Positions 9,498 to 17,144 of a DNA stretch of 54,034 nt are shown one piece after another (within the stretch, counting starts at the first letter, position 1; every line of letters begins with the position of its first letter). The position numbers and the translations under genes were made by a program. The stretch comes from an uncultured Bacilli bacterium. GTDB taxonomy: Bacteria > Bacillota_I > Bacilli_A > RF39 > UBA660. The notes below the pieces were generated by a model. That model was not told where the DNA came from. It made no database searches and saw only the letters and a list, made by a program, of their open reading frames with translations. The stretch lies in the NCBI GenBank assembly GCA_934122215.1, contig CAKOWF010000002.1, positions 1 through 54,034 on the forward strand, read 5' to 3'.

Positions 9498-9537
9498 ATT
9501 AATAAAAGAGTTAGAAGATAAAAACTAATTCTTTTTT
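9498..9537 (+). repeat. Direct repeat, copy 2: remnant of ftsH 3' end with terminator
   Basis: This copy matches 4163-4202 at 38 of 40 positions. In the same frame it would encode VLIKELEDKN followed by TAA at 9526-9528, so it looks like a decayed copy of the FtsH C-terminus. The stem AGAGTTAG / CTAATTCT (one G-U pair) and T tract are kept, so it can still terminate the giant gene. The ksgA promoter begins two bases later. Confidence 0.75.
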
Positions 9538-9538
9538 C

Positions 9539-9567
9539 TTGTAAAATTTATATCTTTTTGCTATACT
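9539..9567 (+). promoter_or_regulatory. Promoter of ksgA
   Basis: TTGTAA (9539-9544) and TATACT (9562-9567) have a 17-bp spacer. Transcription would begin near 9574, leaving a leader of about 12 bases containing GGAAGTGAT before the ATG at 9586. Confidence 0.6.
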
Positions 9568-9585
9568 TTTTTTGGAAGTGATTAA

Positions 9586-10422
9586 ATGGAATATTCACCA
9601 AAAAAAATGAATGATATACTAGAACAAAATAATTTTAATTTCAAAAAAAAGTTTGGTCAAAATTTTATAGTAGATGAAAATATTATTAATAGTATTGTAA
9701 CAAAATCATTAATAGATAAAGAAACATTAGTAATAGAAATAGGACCAGGAGCTGGCTCTTTAACAGCTAAACTAGCAGAATCATCAAAACAAGTATTATG
9801 TTATGAAATAGATACAACTTTAAAAGAAATACTAAATGAAAATTTAAAACAATATAATAATGTAGATATAATATATCAGGACTTCTTAGAAGCAGATGTT
9901 ATAAATGATATAAAAAAATATAATTACAATAAATTATATATAGTTGCTAATTTACCATATTATATAACAACACCTATTATAATAAATGTTATAGAAAAAA
10001 AATTAAATGTTGATAAAATGGTAGTAATGGTTCAAAAAGAAGTTGGTGATCGTTTTAAAGCAAATGTTGGTACAAAAGATTACAACTCTTTATCAATATA
10101 TTTGAACTATTATTTTAATGTAAAAAAATTAATGGATATAAGTAGAAATATCTTTATACCAAAACCAAATGTAGATAGTATAGTAGTAGAATTTACAAAA
10201 AAAGAAAATAACTATAACTTAAAAAATGAAGAAATATTTTTTAAATTAATTCGAGATAGTTTTACACAAAAAAGAAAAACAATAAGAAACAATTTAAAAA
10301 ATTATGATTTAAATAAAATAGAAAAAATATTAAAAAAACATAATCAAGATTTAAATACAAGAGCTGAACAAATAACAATAGAAACATTTGTTGAAATAGC
10401 AAATAATTTGACAACTATTTAA
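9586..10422 (+). CDS. ksgA: 16S rRNA (adenine1518-N6/adenine1519-N6)-dimethyltransferase
   Basis: KsgA/RsmA uses S-adenosylmethionine to dimethylate two adjacent adenines in the helix 45 loop of 16S rRNA, a late checkpoint in 30S assembly. The N-terminal KKKFGQNFIVDENI is the family signature. The SAM-binding VIEIGPGAGSLT lies near residue 50, and the catalytic motif NLPYYITTPI at about residues 126-135. A C-terminal helical RNA-binding part (SFTQKRKTIRNNLK) completes 278 aa, normal for the family. It has its own short promoter directly after the repeat that ends the giant-gene segment, which suggests it was originally next to ftsH. Confidence 0.96.
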   Translation: MEYSPKKMNDILEQNNFNFKKKFGQNFIVDENIINSIVTKSLIDKETLVIEIGPGAGSLTAKLAESSKQVLCYEIDTTLKEILNENLKQYNNVDIIYQDFLEADVINDIKKYNYNKLYIVANLPYYITTPIIINVIEKKLNVDKMVVMVQKEVGDRFKANVGTKDYNSLSIYLNYYFNVKKLMDISRNIFIPKPNVDSIVVEFTKKENNYNLKNEEIFFKLIRDSFTQKRKTIRNNLKNYDLNKIEKILKKHNQDLNTRAEQITIETFVEIANNLTTI

Positions 10423-10461
10423 AAAAGTACTATAATACCGGGCATTAAAGGGGGAAAATAT

Positions 10462-11160
10462 ATGAAACCAATTATAGGTATAGTAGAATGGCCGTATTTA
10501 GATAAAGATAATGACTATATATATGAGGTATTAACTCCAATAATAGAATGGGTTATTAGAAGTGGAGGAAGACCATTAGGAATATTTCCAAGTAATATAG
10601 AATCATTTGTTGATAAAAGACTAAGTGAAATAACACCAATATCAGAAATAGAACATCAAGATTTGATAGAATCAATTAAATTATGTGATGCTATAATAAA
10701 ACCTGGGGCAACAAAAATATATGAACATGAAAGAAAAATATATGAATATTGCTATAAAGAAAATATACCATATTTAGGAATATGTGCTGGAATGCAAATG
10801 ATGGCAGCATATAAAAGTAATATTCAAAATGAAAAGAATAATAGTGATGTAATACATAATTCTAAAGAAATATATAGTCACAAAGTTTTAATTCAAGAAT
10901 TAACTTTATTAAAAAAATTATTAAATAAAGAAGAAATAATGGTAAATAGTCACCATAATTATCATATTGCTAGTAGCGGATGTCACAATATAAGTGCACT
11001 TGCATTAGATAATGTCATAGAAGCAATTGAAACTCCATCACATGATTTTCATATAGGAGTACAATGGCATCCAGAATTATTACCAAAAGAAGATGAGAAT
11101 AGCCAAATAATATTTGGAGAATTAATAGAGAGTGCAAAAACATATCATAAAAAGAAATAA
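10462..11160 (+). CDS. Class I glutamine amidotransferase-like hydrolase (peptidase C26 / PuuD family)
   Basis: The 232-aa protein has the class I glutamine amidotransferase fold as a stand-alone domain. The nucleophile elbow is LGICAGMQMM, with Cys near residue 109, and the His-Glu pair is in GVQWHPELL near residue 200. Stand-alone members hydrolyse gamma-glutamyl bonds, for example in gamma-glutamyl-GABA or folate polyglutamate. The actual substrate here cannot be read from the sequence. The ATG follows AAAGGGGGAAAA. It lies 39 bases after ksgA and ends at a terminator before the ribosomal operon. There is no polyamine pathway nearby to support a PuuD role. Confidence 0.85.
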   Translation: MKPIIGIVEWPYLDKDNDYIYEVLTPIIEWVIRSGGRPLGIFPSNIESFVDKRLSEITPISEIEHQDLIESIKLCDAIIKPGATKIYEHERKIYEYCYKENIPYLGICAGMQMMAAYKSNIQNEKNNSDVIHNSKEIYSHKVLIQELTLLKKLLNKEEIMVNSHHNYHIASSGCHNISALALDNVIEAIETPSHDFHIGVQWHPELLPKEDENSQIIFGELIESAKTYHKKK

Positions 11161-11166
11161 ATGAAG

Positions 11167-11196
11167 TAGGGGATAAAGAACCCCTATTTTTATTTT
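11167..11196 (+). terminator. Intrinsic terminator after the glutamine amidotransferase gene
   Basis: The stem TAGGGG / CCCCTA has an 8-base loop and is followed by TTTTTATTTT. It separates the upstream genes from the ribosomal protein promoter. Confidence 0.8.
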
Positions 11197-11230
11197 AAAA
11201 TAAAAAAATCAAAAAAAGTCTAAAAAAGTG

Positions 11231-11259
11231 TTGATTTTCATATAATTTTTATGTATAAT
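11231..11259 (+). promoter_or_regulatory. S10 operon promoter
   Basis: TTGATT (11231-11236) and TATAAT (11254-11259) have a 17-bp spacer. This is the only clear promoter found for the 14-kb ribosomal cluster. The transcript would start near 11266 with a leader of about 125 bases, by far the longest leader in the window. Confidence 0.75.
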
Positions 11260-11265
11260 GTTGAA

Positions 11266-11391
11266 TGTGTGGCATGCGAAGATGTGTGAGGTTGCTGATA
11301 CACCAGGTTAAGTTGATAAATAATTTAAAATGATATATCAGGTTTTTACACGGAGCAAGTCTATACTCGATATAGGCGAAGGGAGGACAAT
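11266..11391 (+). promoter_or_regulatory. S10 operon 5' leader (structured, probable autoregulatory leader)
   Basis: The leader runs from about 11266 to the rpsJ start. It ends with the block ACGGAGCAAGTCTATACTCG, a small hairpin (CTATA / TATAG) and GAAGGGAGGACAAT before the ATG. This end resembles S10 leaders of other Bacillota, from memory. In E. coli, and reportedly in Bacillus, S10-type leaders are bound by L4. Whether that holds here is inference. A GTGTGGCATGCGAAG segment near the 5' end and the TGATACACCAGG segment may form the upper helices. Confidence 0.5.
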
Positions 11392-11700
11392 ATGGCAAAA
11401 ACTAAAGTTAGTATCAGATTAAAATCTTTTGAACACAAAAGTTTGGATAATGCTTGTGCTAAAATAGTTGAAATTGTTAAAAGAACAGGTGGAGTTGTAA
11501 GTGGACCAATCCCACTACCAACTGAAATTGAAAAAATAACAATTTTAAGAGCAGTACACAAATATAAAGATTCAAGAGAACAATTTGAAAAAAGAACACA
11601 CAAAAGACTTATTGTTATCAATGATCCAAGCAAGGAAACAATCGATGCGTTAACACGTTTAGAAATTCCAAGTGGTGTTGATATTCAAATTAAGTTATAA
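11392..11700 (+). CDS. rpsJ: 30S ribosomal protein S10
   Basis: S10 sits in the head of the 30S subunit and also acts in NusB-NusG antitermination. The 102-aa sequence has the family signatures VSIRLKSFEHKSLD, GPIPLPT and the conserved C-terminal LEIPSGVDIQI. The start follows AAGGGAGGACAAT. It is the first gene of the S10-spc-alpha cluster. Confidence 0.98.
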   Translation: MAKTKVSIRLKSFEHKSLDNACAKIVEIVKRTGGVVSGPIPLPTEIEKITILRAVHKYKDSREQFEKRTHKRLIVINDPSKETIDALTRLEIPSGVDIQIKL

Positions 11701-11718
11701 AAATAAGGAGGAAATAAT

Positions 11719-12450
11719 ATGAAAGGAATCTTAGGTCGTAAATTAGGAATGACTCAAGTATTTACAAAATCTGGTAAATTAATTCCTGTAACTGTTATTG
11801 AAGTAGAACCAAATGTTGTAACACAAATTAAAACTATGGAAAATGATGGTTACGAAGCAATTCAATTAGGTTTTGATACTAAAAGAGAAAAGTTAGCGAC
11901 AAAAGCGAGCGTAGGAATTACGAAAAAAGCAAACACTGCACCTAAGCGCTTCTTTAAAGAAATTAGAGGGGTAGACATCAATGCATATACATTAGGTCAA
12001 GAAATCTCTGCAGATATCTTTACTGAAGGTGAAGTTGTTGATGTTACAGGAACTAGTAAAGGTAAAGGGTTCCAAGGGGTTATTAAACGTCATAACCAAT
12101 CAAGAGGACCTATGGGACATGGTTCACATTATCATAGAGGACCAGGTTCAATGGGAACTATGAGACCAATGCGTGTTTTCAAAGGTAAAAAATTACCAGG
12201 ACATATGGGAACTTTAACAGTAACAATTCAAAATCTTGAAATTGTTTCAGTTGATGTTGAAAATAATATAATCTTAGTAAAAGGTAATGTACCAGGAGCT
12301 AAAAATTCATTAGTTACAATTAAAACAGCTGTTAAAAATCCAGGAAAAGTAAATGAATCAGAAGAATTAAATAGCTATGTTGAAGAAACACCAGTAGAAA
12401 CTGCAAATGAAACTACTGAAGAACCAGTAGAAGAAACTGTTTCAGAATAG
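11719..12450 (+). CDS. rplC: 50S ribosomal protein L3 with acidic C-terminal tail
   Basis: L3 is a primary 23S rRNA-binding protein near the peptidyl transferase centre. The sequence starts MKGILGRKLGMTQVF and contains the long loop with GTSKGKGFQGVIKRH and MGHGSHYHRGPGSMG. The core ends near residue 210. A further 30 residues or so, very rich in Glu, Thr and Val (EETPVETANETTEEPVEETV), follow. This acidic tail is not part of the usual protein of about 209 aa. It is separated from rpsJ by 18 bases with AAGGAGGAAA. Confidence 0.97.
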   Translation: MKGILGRKLGMTQVFTKSGKLIPVTVIEVEPNVVTQIKTMENDGYEAIQLGFDTKREKLATKASVGITKKANTAPKRFFKEIRGVDINAYTLGQEISADIFTEGEVVDVTGTSKGKGFQGVIKRHNQSRGPMGHGSHYHRGPGSMGTMRPMRVFKGKKLPGHMGTLTVTIQNLEIVSVDVENNIILVKGNVPGAKNSLVTIKTAVKNPGKVNESEELNSYVEETPVETANETTEEPVEETVSE

Positions 12451-12460
12451 GAGGTACAAT

Positions 12461-13084
12461 ATGAAAAAATTAAATATTGTTAATCTTAAAGGCGAAAAAG
12501 TAAAAGATATCGCTTTAAATGAAGAAGTATTTGGAATAGTTCCAAATGATGCAGTTTTATATGATGCTATCAAATTAGCTAGAAATTCTGAAAGACAAGG
12601 TACTCATGAAACAAAAACACGTAGTGAAGTAAGTGGTGGAGGAAGAAAACCATGGAGACAAAAAGGAACAGGACGTGCTAGACAAGGATCTATTCGTGCT
12701 GCTCAATGGTATCATGGTGGAGTAGTATTCGGACCACATATGAGAAGTTATGCTAAAAAGATGAATAGAAAAGAAAGACGTTTAGCTTTAAAATCTGCAT
12801 TAGCATACAAAGCAATTAATAGTGAATTAATTGTTGTAGATTCATTCAAATTAGAAAGTTCAAAAACAAAAGAACTAAAAAATATTTTAAAATCATTAGA
12901 AGCAACTAAAAATGTATTAATAGTTGTAAATGAATTAGATGAAAACATTATATTAGCAACACGTAATTTAGAATATGTAAATTTATTACAAGCTAATGAA
13001 GTTAATGTTTTAGACATAATTGCAGCAGATAAAATGATTATAGAAGAATCAGCTGTAAAAACTATCGAGGAGGTGCTTAAATAA
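12461..13084 (+). CDS. rplD: 50S ribosomal protein L4
   Basis: L4 binds 23S rRNA domain I and lines the exit tunnel. In several bacteria it also represses its own S10 operon. The extended loop shows GGGRKPWRQKGTGRARQGS and GGVVFGPHMRSY, both diagnostic. The length of 207 aa is normal. It begins 10 bases after rplC (RBS AGGAGGTACAAT), and its stop codon overlaps the rplW start by one base. Confidence 0.98.
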   Translation: MKKLNIVNLKGEKVKDIALNEEVFGIVPNDAVLYDAIKLARNSERQGTHETKTRSEVSGGGRKPWRQKGTGRARQGSIRAAQWYHGGVVFGPHMRSYAKKMNRKERRLALKSALAYKAINSELIVVDSFKLESSKTKELKNILKSLEATKNVLIVVNELDENIILATRNLEYVNLLQANEVNVLDIIAADKMIIEESAVKTIEEVLK

Positions 13085-13362
13085 TGAATAATTATAGAGA
13101 TATAATCAAAGCGCCAATTATTACAGAAAAAAGTTCAGCATTAGCAGCTAATAATGTTATAACATTTAGTGTTGATGTTAGAGCAAATAAAACACAAATA
13201 AAACAAGCTATTGAATCAATATTCAATGTAAAAGTTGAAAGTGTTAATACAGTAAATGTAAGACCTAAGAAAAAAAGAGTTGGACGTTATACTGGAAAAA
13301 CTAATAAAGTAAAAAAAGCAATTGTTAAATTAAAAGAAGGAAGTTCAATAGAACTTAACTAA
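13084..13362 (+). CDS. rplW: 50S ribosomal protein L23
   Basis: L23 lies at the tunnel exit and docks trigger factor and SRP. The 92-aa protein opens YRDIIKAPIITEKSS and has the loop VRPKKKRVGRYTGKTNKVKK that reaches into the tunnel wall. The ATG overlaps the rplD stop (TAATG), with GAGGAGGTGCTT upstream inside rplD, so translation is probably coupled. Confidence 0.98.
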   Translation: MNNYRDIIKAPIITEKSSALAANNVITFSVDVRANKTQIKQAIESIFNVKVESVNTVNVRPKKKRVGRYTGKTNKVKKAIVKLKEGSSIELN

Positions 13363-13380
13363 TCCTAAAGGAGGTATATA

Positions 13381-14211
13381 ATGGCTATTAAAAATTATAA
13401 ACCAATGACTAATGGTACTCGTGGAATGTCAAAATTAGTAAATGAAGAAATTACAACAAGTACTCCAGAAAAATCATTAGTAGTAACATTAAAGAAAAAT
13501 GGTGGTCGTAATAATCAAGGTCGTATAACTGTTAGACACCAAGGTGGTGGAGCTAAAAGAAAATATCGTGTAATTGATTTTAAAAGAGATAAATACGATG
13601 TTATTGGAACAGTAGCAACTATTGAATACGATCCAAATAGAAGTGCAAACATTGCTTTAATTAATTATATGGATGGTGAAAAAAGATACATCATCGCTCC
13701 AAAAGGATTAAAAGTTGGAGATAAAATAGTAAGTGGAGAAAATTCAGATATTAAAGTTGGTAACGCATTACCAATCGGAAATATTCCAGAAGGTACATTA
13801 GTACATAATATTGAATTAAATCCAGGAAAAGGAGCAAGTCTAGTACGTAGTGCTGGATCAAGTGCTCAAATACTAGGACGCGAAGGAAAATACACATTAA
13901 TTCGTTTAACTAGTGGAGAAGTTAGAAAAGTGCTTAATGTATGTTATGCTACTATCGGTGAAGTAGGAAATGCCGATCATGAATTAGTTCATATTGGTAA
14001 AGCTGGACGTAAGAGACATATGGGTATTCGCCCAACAGTTCGTGGTTCTGTTATGAACCCTAACGATCACCCACATGGTGGTGGTGAAGGTAGAGCTCCA
14101 ATTGGACGTAAAGGACCAGTTACTCCATGGGGTAAACCAGCATTAGGATACAAAACACGTAAAAATAAAAAATCAACTGACAAATTAATTGTTCGTCGTC
14201 GTAAAAAATAG
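13381..14211 (+). CDS. rplB: 50S ribosomal protein L2
   Basis: L2 bridges the subunits and is needed for peptidyl transferase activity. Visible signatures are GRNNQGRITVRHQGGG, the GGGEGRAPIGRKGPVTPWGK block containing the key region near the active centre, and a basic C-terminus ending RRRKK. At 276 aa it has the standard length. It is preceded by AAAGGAGGTATATA. Confidence 0.98.
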   Translation: MAIKNYKPMTNGTRGMSKLVNEEITTSTPEKSLVVTLKKNGGRNNQGRITVRHQGGGAKRKYRVIDFKRDKYDVIGTVATIEYDPNRSANIALINYMDGEKRYIIAPKGLKVGDKIVSGENSDIKVGNALPIGNIPEGTLVHNIELNPGKGASLVRSAGSSAQILGREGKYTLIRLTSGEVRKVLNVCYATIGEVGNADHELVHIGKAGRKRHMGIRPTVRGSVMNPNDHPHGGGEGRAPIGRKGPVTPWGKPALGYKTRKNKKSTDKLIVRRRKK

Positions 14212-14227
14212 TGAAAGGATGGTATAG

Positions 14228-14500
14228 ATGGCTAGAAGTTTAAAAAAAGGACCTTTTGTTGACAAAAGTCTTATGACAAAGGTTGAAAAATTAAATGAAT
14301 CTGGAAAAAAAGAAGTAATTAAAACTTGGTCTCGCCGTTCAACAATATTCCCAGAATTTATTGGTCATACTTTCGGAGTTCATAATGGAAAAGAATTTAT
14401 TCCAGTATATGTAACAGAAGATATGGTTGGACATAAATTAGGTGAATTTGCACTAACACGTAAATGTGGTGGACATGGCGAAAACAAAGATAAGAAATAG
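14228..14500 (+). CDS. rpsS: 30S ribosomal protein S19
   Basis: S19 is located in the 30S head, contacts S13 and is near the A-site tRNA. The 90-aa sequence starts MARSLKKGPFVDKSL and contains TWSRRSTIFPEFIGHTF and GHKLGEFALTR, all typical. The gene follows rplB by 16 bases with GAAAGGATGGT as its ribosome binding site. Confidence 0.98.
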   Translation: MARSLKKGPFVDKSLMTKVEKLNESGKKEVIKTWSRRSTIFPEFIGHTFGVHNGKEFIPVYVTEDMVGHKLGEFALTRKCGGHGENKDKK

Positions 14501-14521
14501 TGATCAGGAAGGAGGACTAAA

Positions 14522-14857
14522 ATGGAAGTAAAAGCGATAGCAAAAGGTGTAAGAATTGCTCCTCGTAAATGCCGTTTAGTTATAGATTTAGTACGTGGAA
14601 AAAGCGTAGTAGAAGCTGATATTATATTAGGTAATATAAATAAAGAATCTGCAAGATTAAGTAGAAAAGTACTTACATCTGCAGTAGCAAATGCTTGCAA
14701 TAACTTTGGTTTAGATAAAGAAAAATTATATGTTAAAGAAGCATATGTTAATGAAGGTCAAACAATGAAAAGAATGAAATTTGGTTCACGTGGACACGTA
14801 GATCCAATTAAGAAGAGAACAAGTCATATAACAATCGTTGTTAGTGACAATAGATAG
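14522..14857 (+). CDS. rplV: 50S ribosomal protein L22
   Basis: L22 forms part of the exit tunnel constriction. The sequence has AKGVRIAPRKCRLVIDLVRG at the N-terminus and the beta-hairpin region MKRMKFGSRGHVDPIKKRTS near the C-terminus. Its length of 111 aa is normal. It is preceded by a strong GGAAGGAGGAC site. Confidence 0.98.
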   Translation: MEVKAIAKGVRIAPRKCRLVIDLVRGKSVVEADIILGNINKESARLSRKVLTSAVANACNNFGLDKEKLYVKEAYVNEGQTMKRMKFGSRGHVDPIKKRTSHITIVVSDNR

Positions 14858-14868
14858 GAGGTAAACTG

Positions 14869-15546
14869 ATGGGTCAAAAAGTTAGTCCAATAGGACTTAG
14901 AGTTGGAATCAATAAAACTTGGGAATCAAAATGGTACGCAGGTAATAAAGATTTTGCAAAATTTTTAAATAATGATGTTAAAATTCGTAGATTTTTAGAG
15001 AAAAAACTAAAAGACGCAGCAGTTTCATGTATTCTTATTGAAAGAAATGCTAATAAAACAGATGTTATTATTAGTACAGCAAAACCAGGTGTTATAATTG
15101 GACACAATGGTGAAGACATAGAAAAACTTAAAAATGAAGTTGCAAAATTAGTTAATGAAAATATACAAATTTCAATTAAAGAAGTTAAAAATCCAGATAT
15201 TGATGCAGCATTAGTTGCAGAAAATATTGCTCACCAAATAGAAAATAGAGTATCATTCAGAATTGCACAAAAAAGAGCAATCAGAAATGCTATGAAGGCT
15301 GGAGCAAAAGGAATTAAAACTTCAGTATCAGGTCGTTTAGGTGGCGCTGATATGGCTAGAACAGAAGGATATACAGAAGGAAATATTCCTTTACATACTT
15401 TAAGAGCAGATATAGATTATGCTAATAAAGAAGCTGATACTACTTATGGTAAAATCGGCGTAAAAGTATGGATTTATAAAGGTGAAATCCTTGCCTCAAA
15501 AGAAAAGGGAGGTAATACTAATGGCGTTAATACCAAAAAGAACTAA
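14869..15546 (+). CDS. rpsC: 30S ribosomal protein S3
   Basis: S3 is in the 30S head near the mRNA entry channel, with helicase-like activity together with S4 and S5. It begins MGQKVSPIGLRVGINKTWES, has the KH domain motif VIIGHNGEDIEKL, and ends with KVWIYKGEILASKEK followed by a short tail. The 3' end overlaps the start of rplP by 26 bases in a different frame, which is more than the usual few bases in this operon. Confidence 0.97.
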   Translation: MGQKVSPIGLRVGINKTWESKWYAGNKDFAKFLNNDVKIRRFLEKKLKDAAVSCILIERNANKTDVIISTAKPGVIIGHNGEDIEKLKNEVAKLVNENIQISIKEVKNPDIDAALVAENIAHQIENRVSFRIAQKRAIRNAMKAGAKGIKTSVSGRLGGADMARTEGYTEGNIPLHTLRADIDYANKEADTTYGKIGVKVWIYKGEILASKEKGGNTNGVNTKKN

Positions 15547-15949
15547 ATATAGAAGACCTCATAGATTAAGATATGATGGTGTAGCAAAAGGTAATACTGA
15601 ATTACATTTTGGTGAATATGGATTAATGGCAATGGAAGGTGCTTGGATAACTCAACAACAAATCGAAGCAGCTCGTGTTGCAATGACAAGATATATGAAA
15701 CGTGGTGGTAAAGTATGGATTAATATATTCCCACACTTATCACTAACTAAAATACCTTTGGAAACTCGTATGGGTAAAGGTAAAGGACAACCAGAAGTAT
15801 GGGTAGCAGTAGTAAAAAAAGGAAAAATTATGTTTGAAATAGGAGAAGTTAGTGAAGATGTAGCACGTGAAGCATTAAGACTTGCTATGCATAAACTTCC
15901 TATCAAATGTAAATTTGTAAAGAAAGATGGTGAAACTAATGAAGAATAG
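15521..15949 (+). CDS. rplP: 50S ribosomal protein L16
   Basis: L16 helps organise the A-site side of the peptidyl transferase centre. The ATG at 15521 is chosen because it follows AAAGGGAGGTAATACTA and gives the family start MALIPKRTKYRRPHR. An in-frame upstream extension lies inside rpsC and is not conserved in kind. The protein is 142 aa, with GEYGLMAMEGAWITQQQIEA and the GKGKGQPEVWVAVVKKG block. It overlaps both rpsC and rpmC. Confidence 0.97.
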   Translation: MALIPKRTKYRRPHRLRYDGVAKGNTELHFGEYGLMAMEGAWITQQQIEAARVAMTRYMKRGGKVWINIFPHLSLTKIPLETRMGKGKGQPEVWVAVVKKGKIMFEIGEVSEDVAREALRLAMHKLPIKCKFVKKDGETNEE

Positions 15950-16142
15950 TGAAATCAGAGCTTTAACAAACGAAGAAATAGTTAAAAAAATTGCTGAATG
16001 TAAAGAAGAACTATTCAATTTACGTTTCAGTCAAGCCACAGGTAATTTAGAAAAACCAGCACGTATTAATGAACTTAGAAAATTAGTTGCCCGTATGAAA
16101 ACAATTTTACGTGAACGTGAATTAGAAGTTAAGGAGGGTTAA
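15939..16142 (+). CDS. rpmC: 50S ribosomal protein L29
   Basis: L29 is a small helical hairpin protein near the tunnel exit, next to L23. The start at 15939 gives MKNSEIRALTNEEI and a 67-aa product. The conserved LFNLRFSQATGNLEKPARI is visible. The start overlaps the end of rplP by 11 bases and uses the GGTGAAACTA within rplP as its ribosome binding site. Confidence 0.96.
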   Translation: MKNSEIRALTNEEIVKKIAECKEELFNLRFSQATGNLEKPARINELRKLVARMKTILRERELEVKEG

Positions 16143-16145
16143 TTA

Positions 16146-16400
16146 ATGGAAAATAAAAGAGAATTAGTTGGAAAAGTTGTAAGTGATAAAACTGATAAAA
16201 CTATTACAGTTTTAGTAGAAACTTATAAAAATGATCCACTTTATAAAAAACGTGTAAAATATTCTAAAAAATTTGCTGCTCATGATGAAAAGAACGAAGC
16301 AAAAATTGGCGATATAGTACGTATCGTTGAAACTAGACCATTATCTAGAACAAAACGTTTTCGTTTAGTAGAAATTGTAGAAAAAGCAATTATTTTATAA
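16146..16400 (+). CDS. rpsQ: 30S ribosomal protein S17
   Basis: S17 is an OB-fold protein that binds 16S rRNA early in 30S assembly. The sequence has LVGKVVSDKTDKTITVLVE and the C-terminal IVETRPLSRTKRFRLVEIVE. It is 84 aa long. It starts three bases after rpmC, whose end contains AAGGAGGGTTAATT as the ribosome binding site. Confidence 0.98.
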   Translation: MENKRELVGKVVSDKTDKTITVLVETYKNDPLYKKRVKYSKKFAAHDEKNEAKIGDIVRIVETRPLSRTKRFRLVEIVEKAIIL

Positions 16401-16425
16401 TTGAAACTGGAAGGAGGATCAATAT

Positions 16426-16794
16426 ATGATTCAACAAGAAAGCCGTTTAAAAGTAGCTGACAATTCAGGTGCACGTGAAGTTAGTGTTATTCGTGTACTT
16501 GGTGGAAGTAAAGTAAAAACTGGTAATATTGGTGATATAGTTGTTGCAACTGTAAAAAAAGCAACTCCTAACGGTACAGTAAAAAAAGGAAAAGTTGTAA
16601 AAGCTGTAGTTGTTAGAAGCAAATTTGGTCTAAGAAGAGAAGACGGATCTTATATTAAGTTCGATGATAATGCATGCGTAATTATTAAAGATGATAAGAG
16701 TCCAGTTGGAACTCGTGTATTTGGACCAGTAGCACGTGAATTACGTGACCATGATTTTATGAAAATTGTATCACTTGCTAAAGAAGTATTATAA
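16426..16794 (+). CDS. rplN: 50S ribosomal protein L14
   Basis: L14 forms an intersubunit bridge and is the docking site for the silencing factor RsfS. It begins MIQQESRLKVADNSGAREV and has the GTVKKGKVVKAVVVRSKFGL block. The length of 122 aa is the family norm. The upstream GGAAGGAGGATCAATAT is a strong ribosome binding site. Confidence 0.98.
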   Translation: MIQQESRLKVADNSGAREVSVIRVLGGSKVKTGNIGDIVVATVKKATPNGTVKKGKVVKAVVVRSKFGLRREDGSYIKFDDNACVIIKDDKSPVGTRVFGPVARELRDHDFMKIVSLAKEVL

Positions 16795-16815
16795 TTTTCA
16801 GGAAGGAGAGACAGT

Positions 16816-17124
16816 ATGAACTTTAAGACTGGAGATAAAGTTGTTGTTATTACTGGTAAAGATAAAGGAAAAGAAGGAACAATTACAAAAACTTTAAGAG
16901 CTGAAAATAAAGTTATCGTTGAAGGTATAAATGTAGTTAAAAAACATGTAAAACCTCAAGGTAATCAACCTGGAAGCATCGTAGAAGTAGAAGCTCCAAT
17001 TCATGCTTCAAATGTAATGATAATCGATCCTAAAACAAAAAAAGGTACCAGAATAGGACATGAAATAGATAAAAAAGGTAAAAAAATTAGAGTAAGTAAA
17101 AAATCTAATTCAAACCTTGATTAA
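16816..17124 (+). CDS. rplX: 50S ribosomal protein L24
   Basis: L24 is an assembly initiator that binds the 5' part of 23S rRNA. The KOW motif is visible as FKTGDKVVVITGKDKGKEG, and VEGINVVKKHVKPQGNQPGS follows. It is 102 aa long. It is preceded by CAGGAAGGAGAGACAGT. Confidence 0.98.
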   Translation: MNFKTGDKVVVITGKDKGKEGTITKTLRAENKVIVEGINVVKKHVKPQGNQPGSIVEVEAPIHASNVMIIDPKTKKGTRIGHEIDKKGKKIRVSKKSNSNLD

Positions 17125-17144
17125 TTGGAAGGAGGGTATTGTTT

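Noticed and set aside
9481..9528. A 15-codon ORF MNVWIVLIKELEDKN after the giant gene
   Set aside because: It has no ribosome binding site and its second half is the duplicated ftsH end, so it is treated as a repeat remnant and not a gene.
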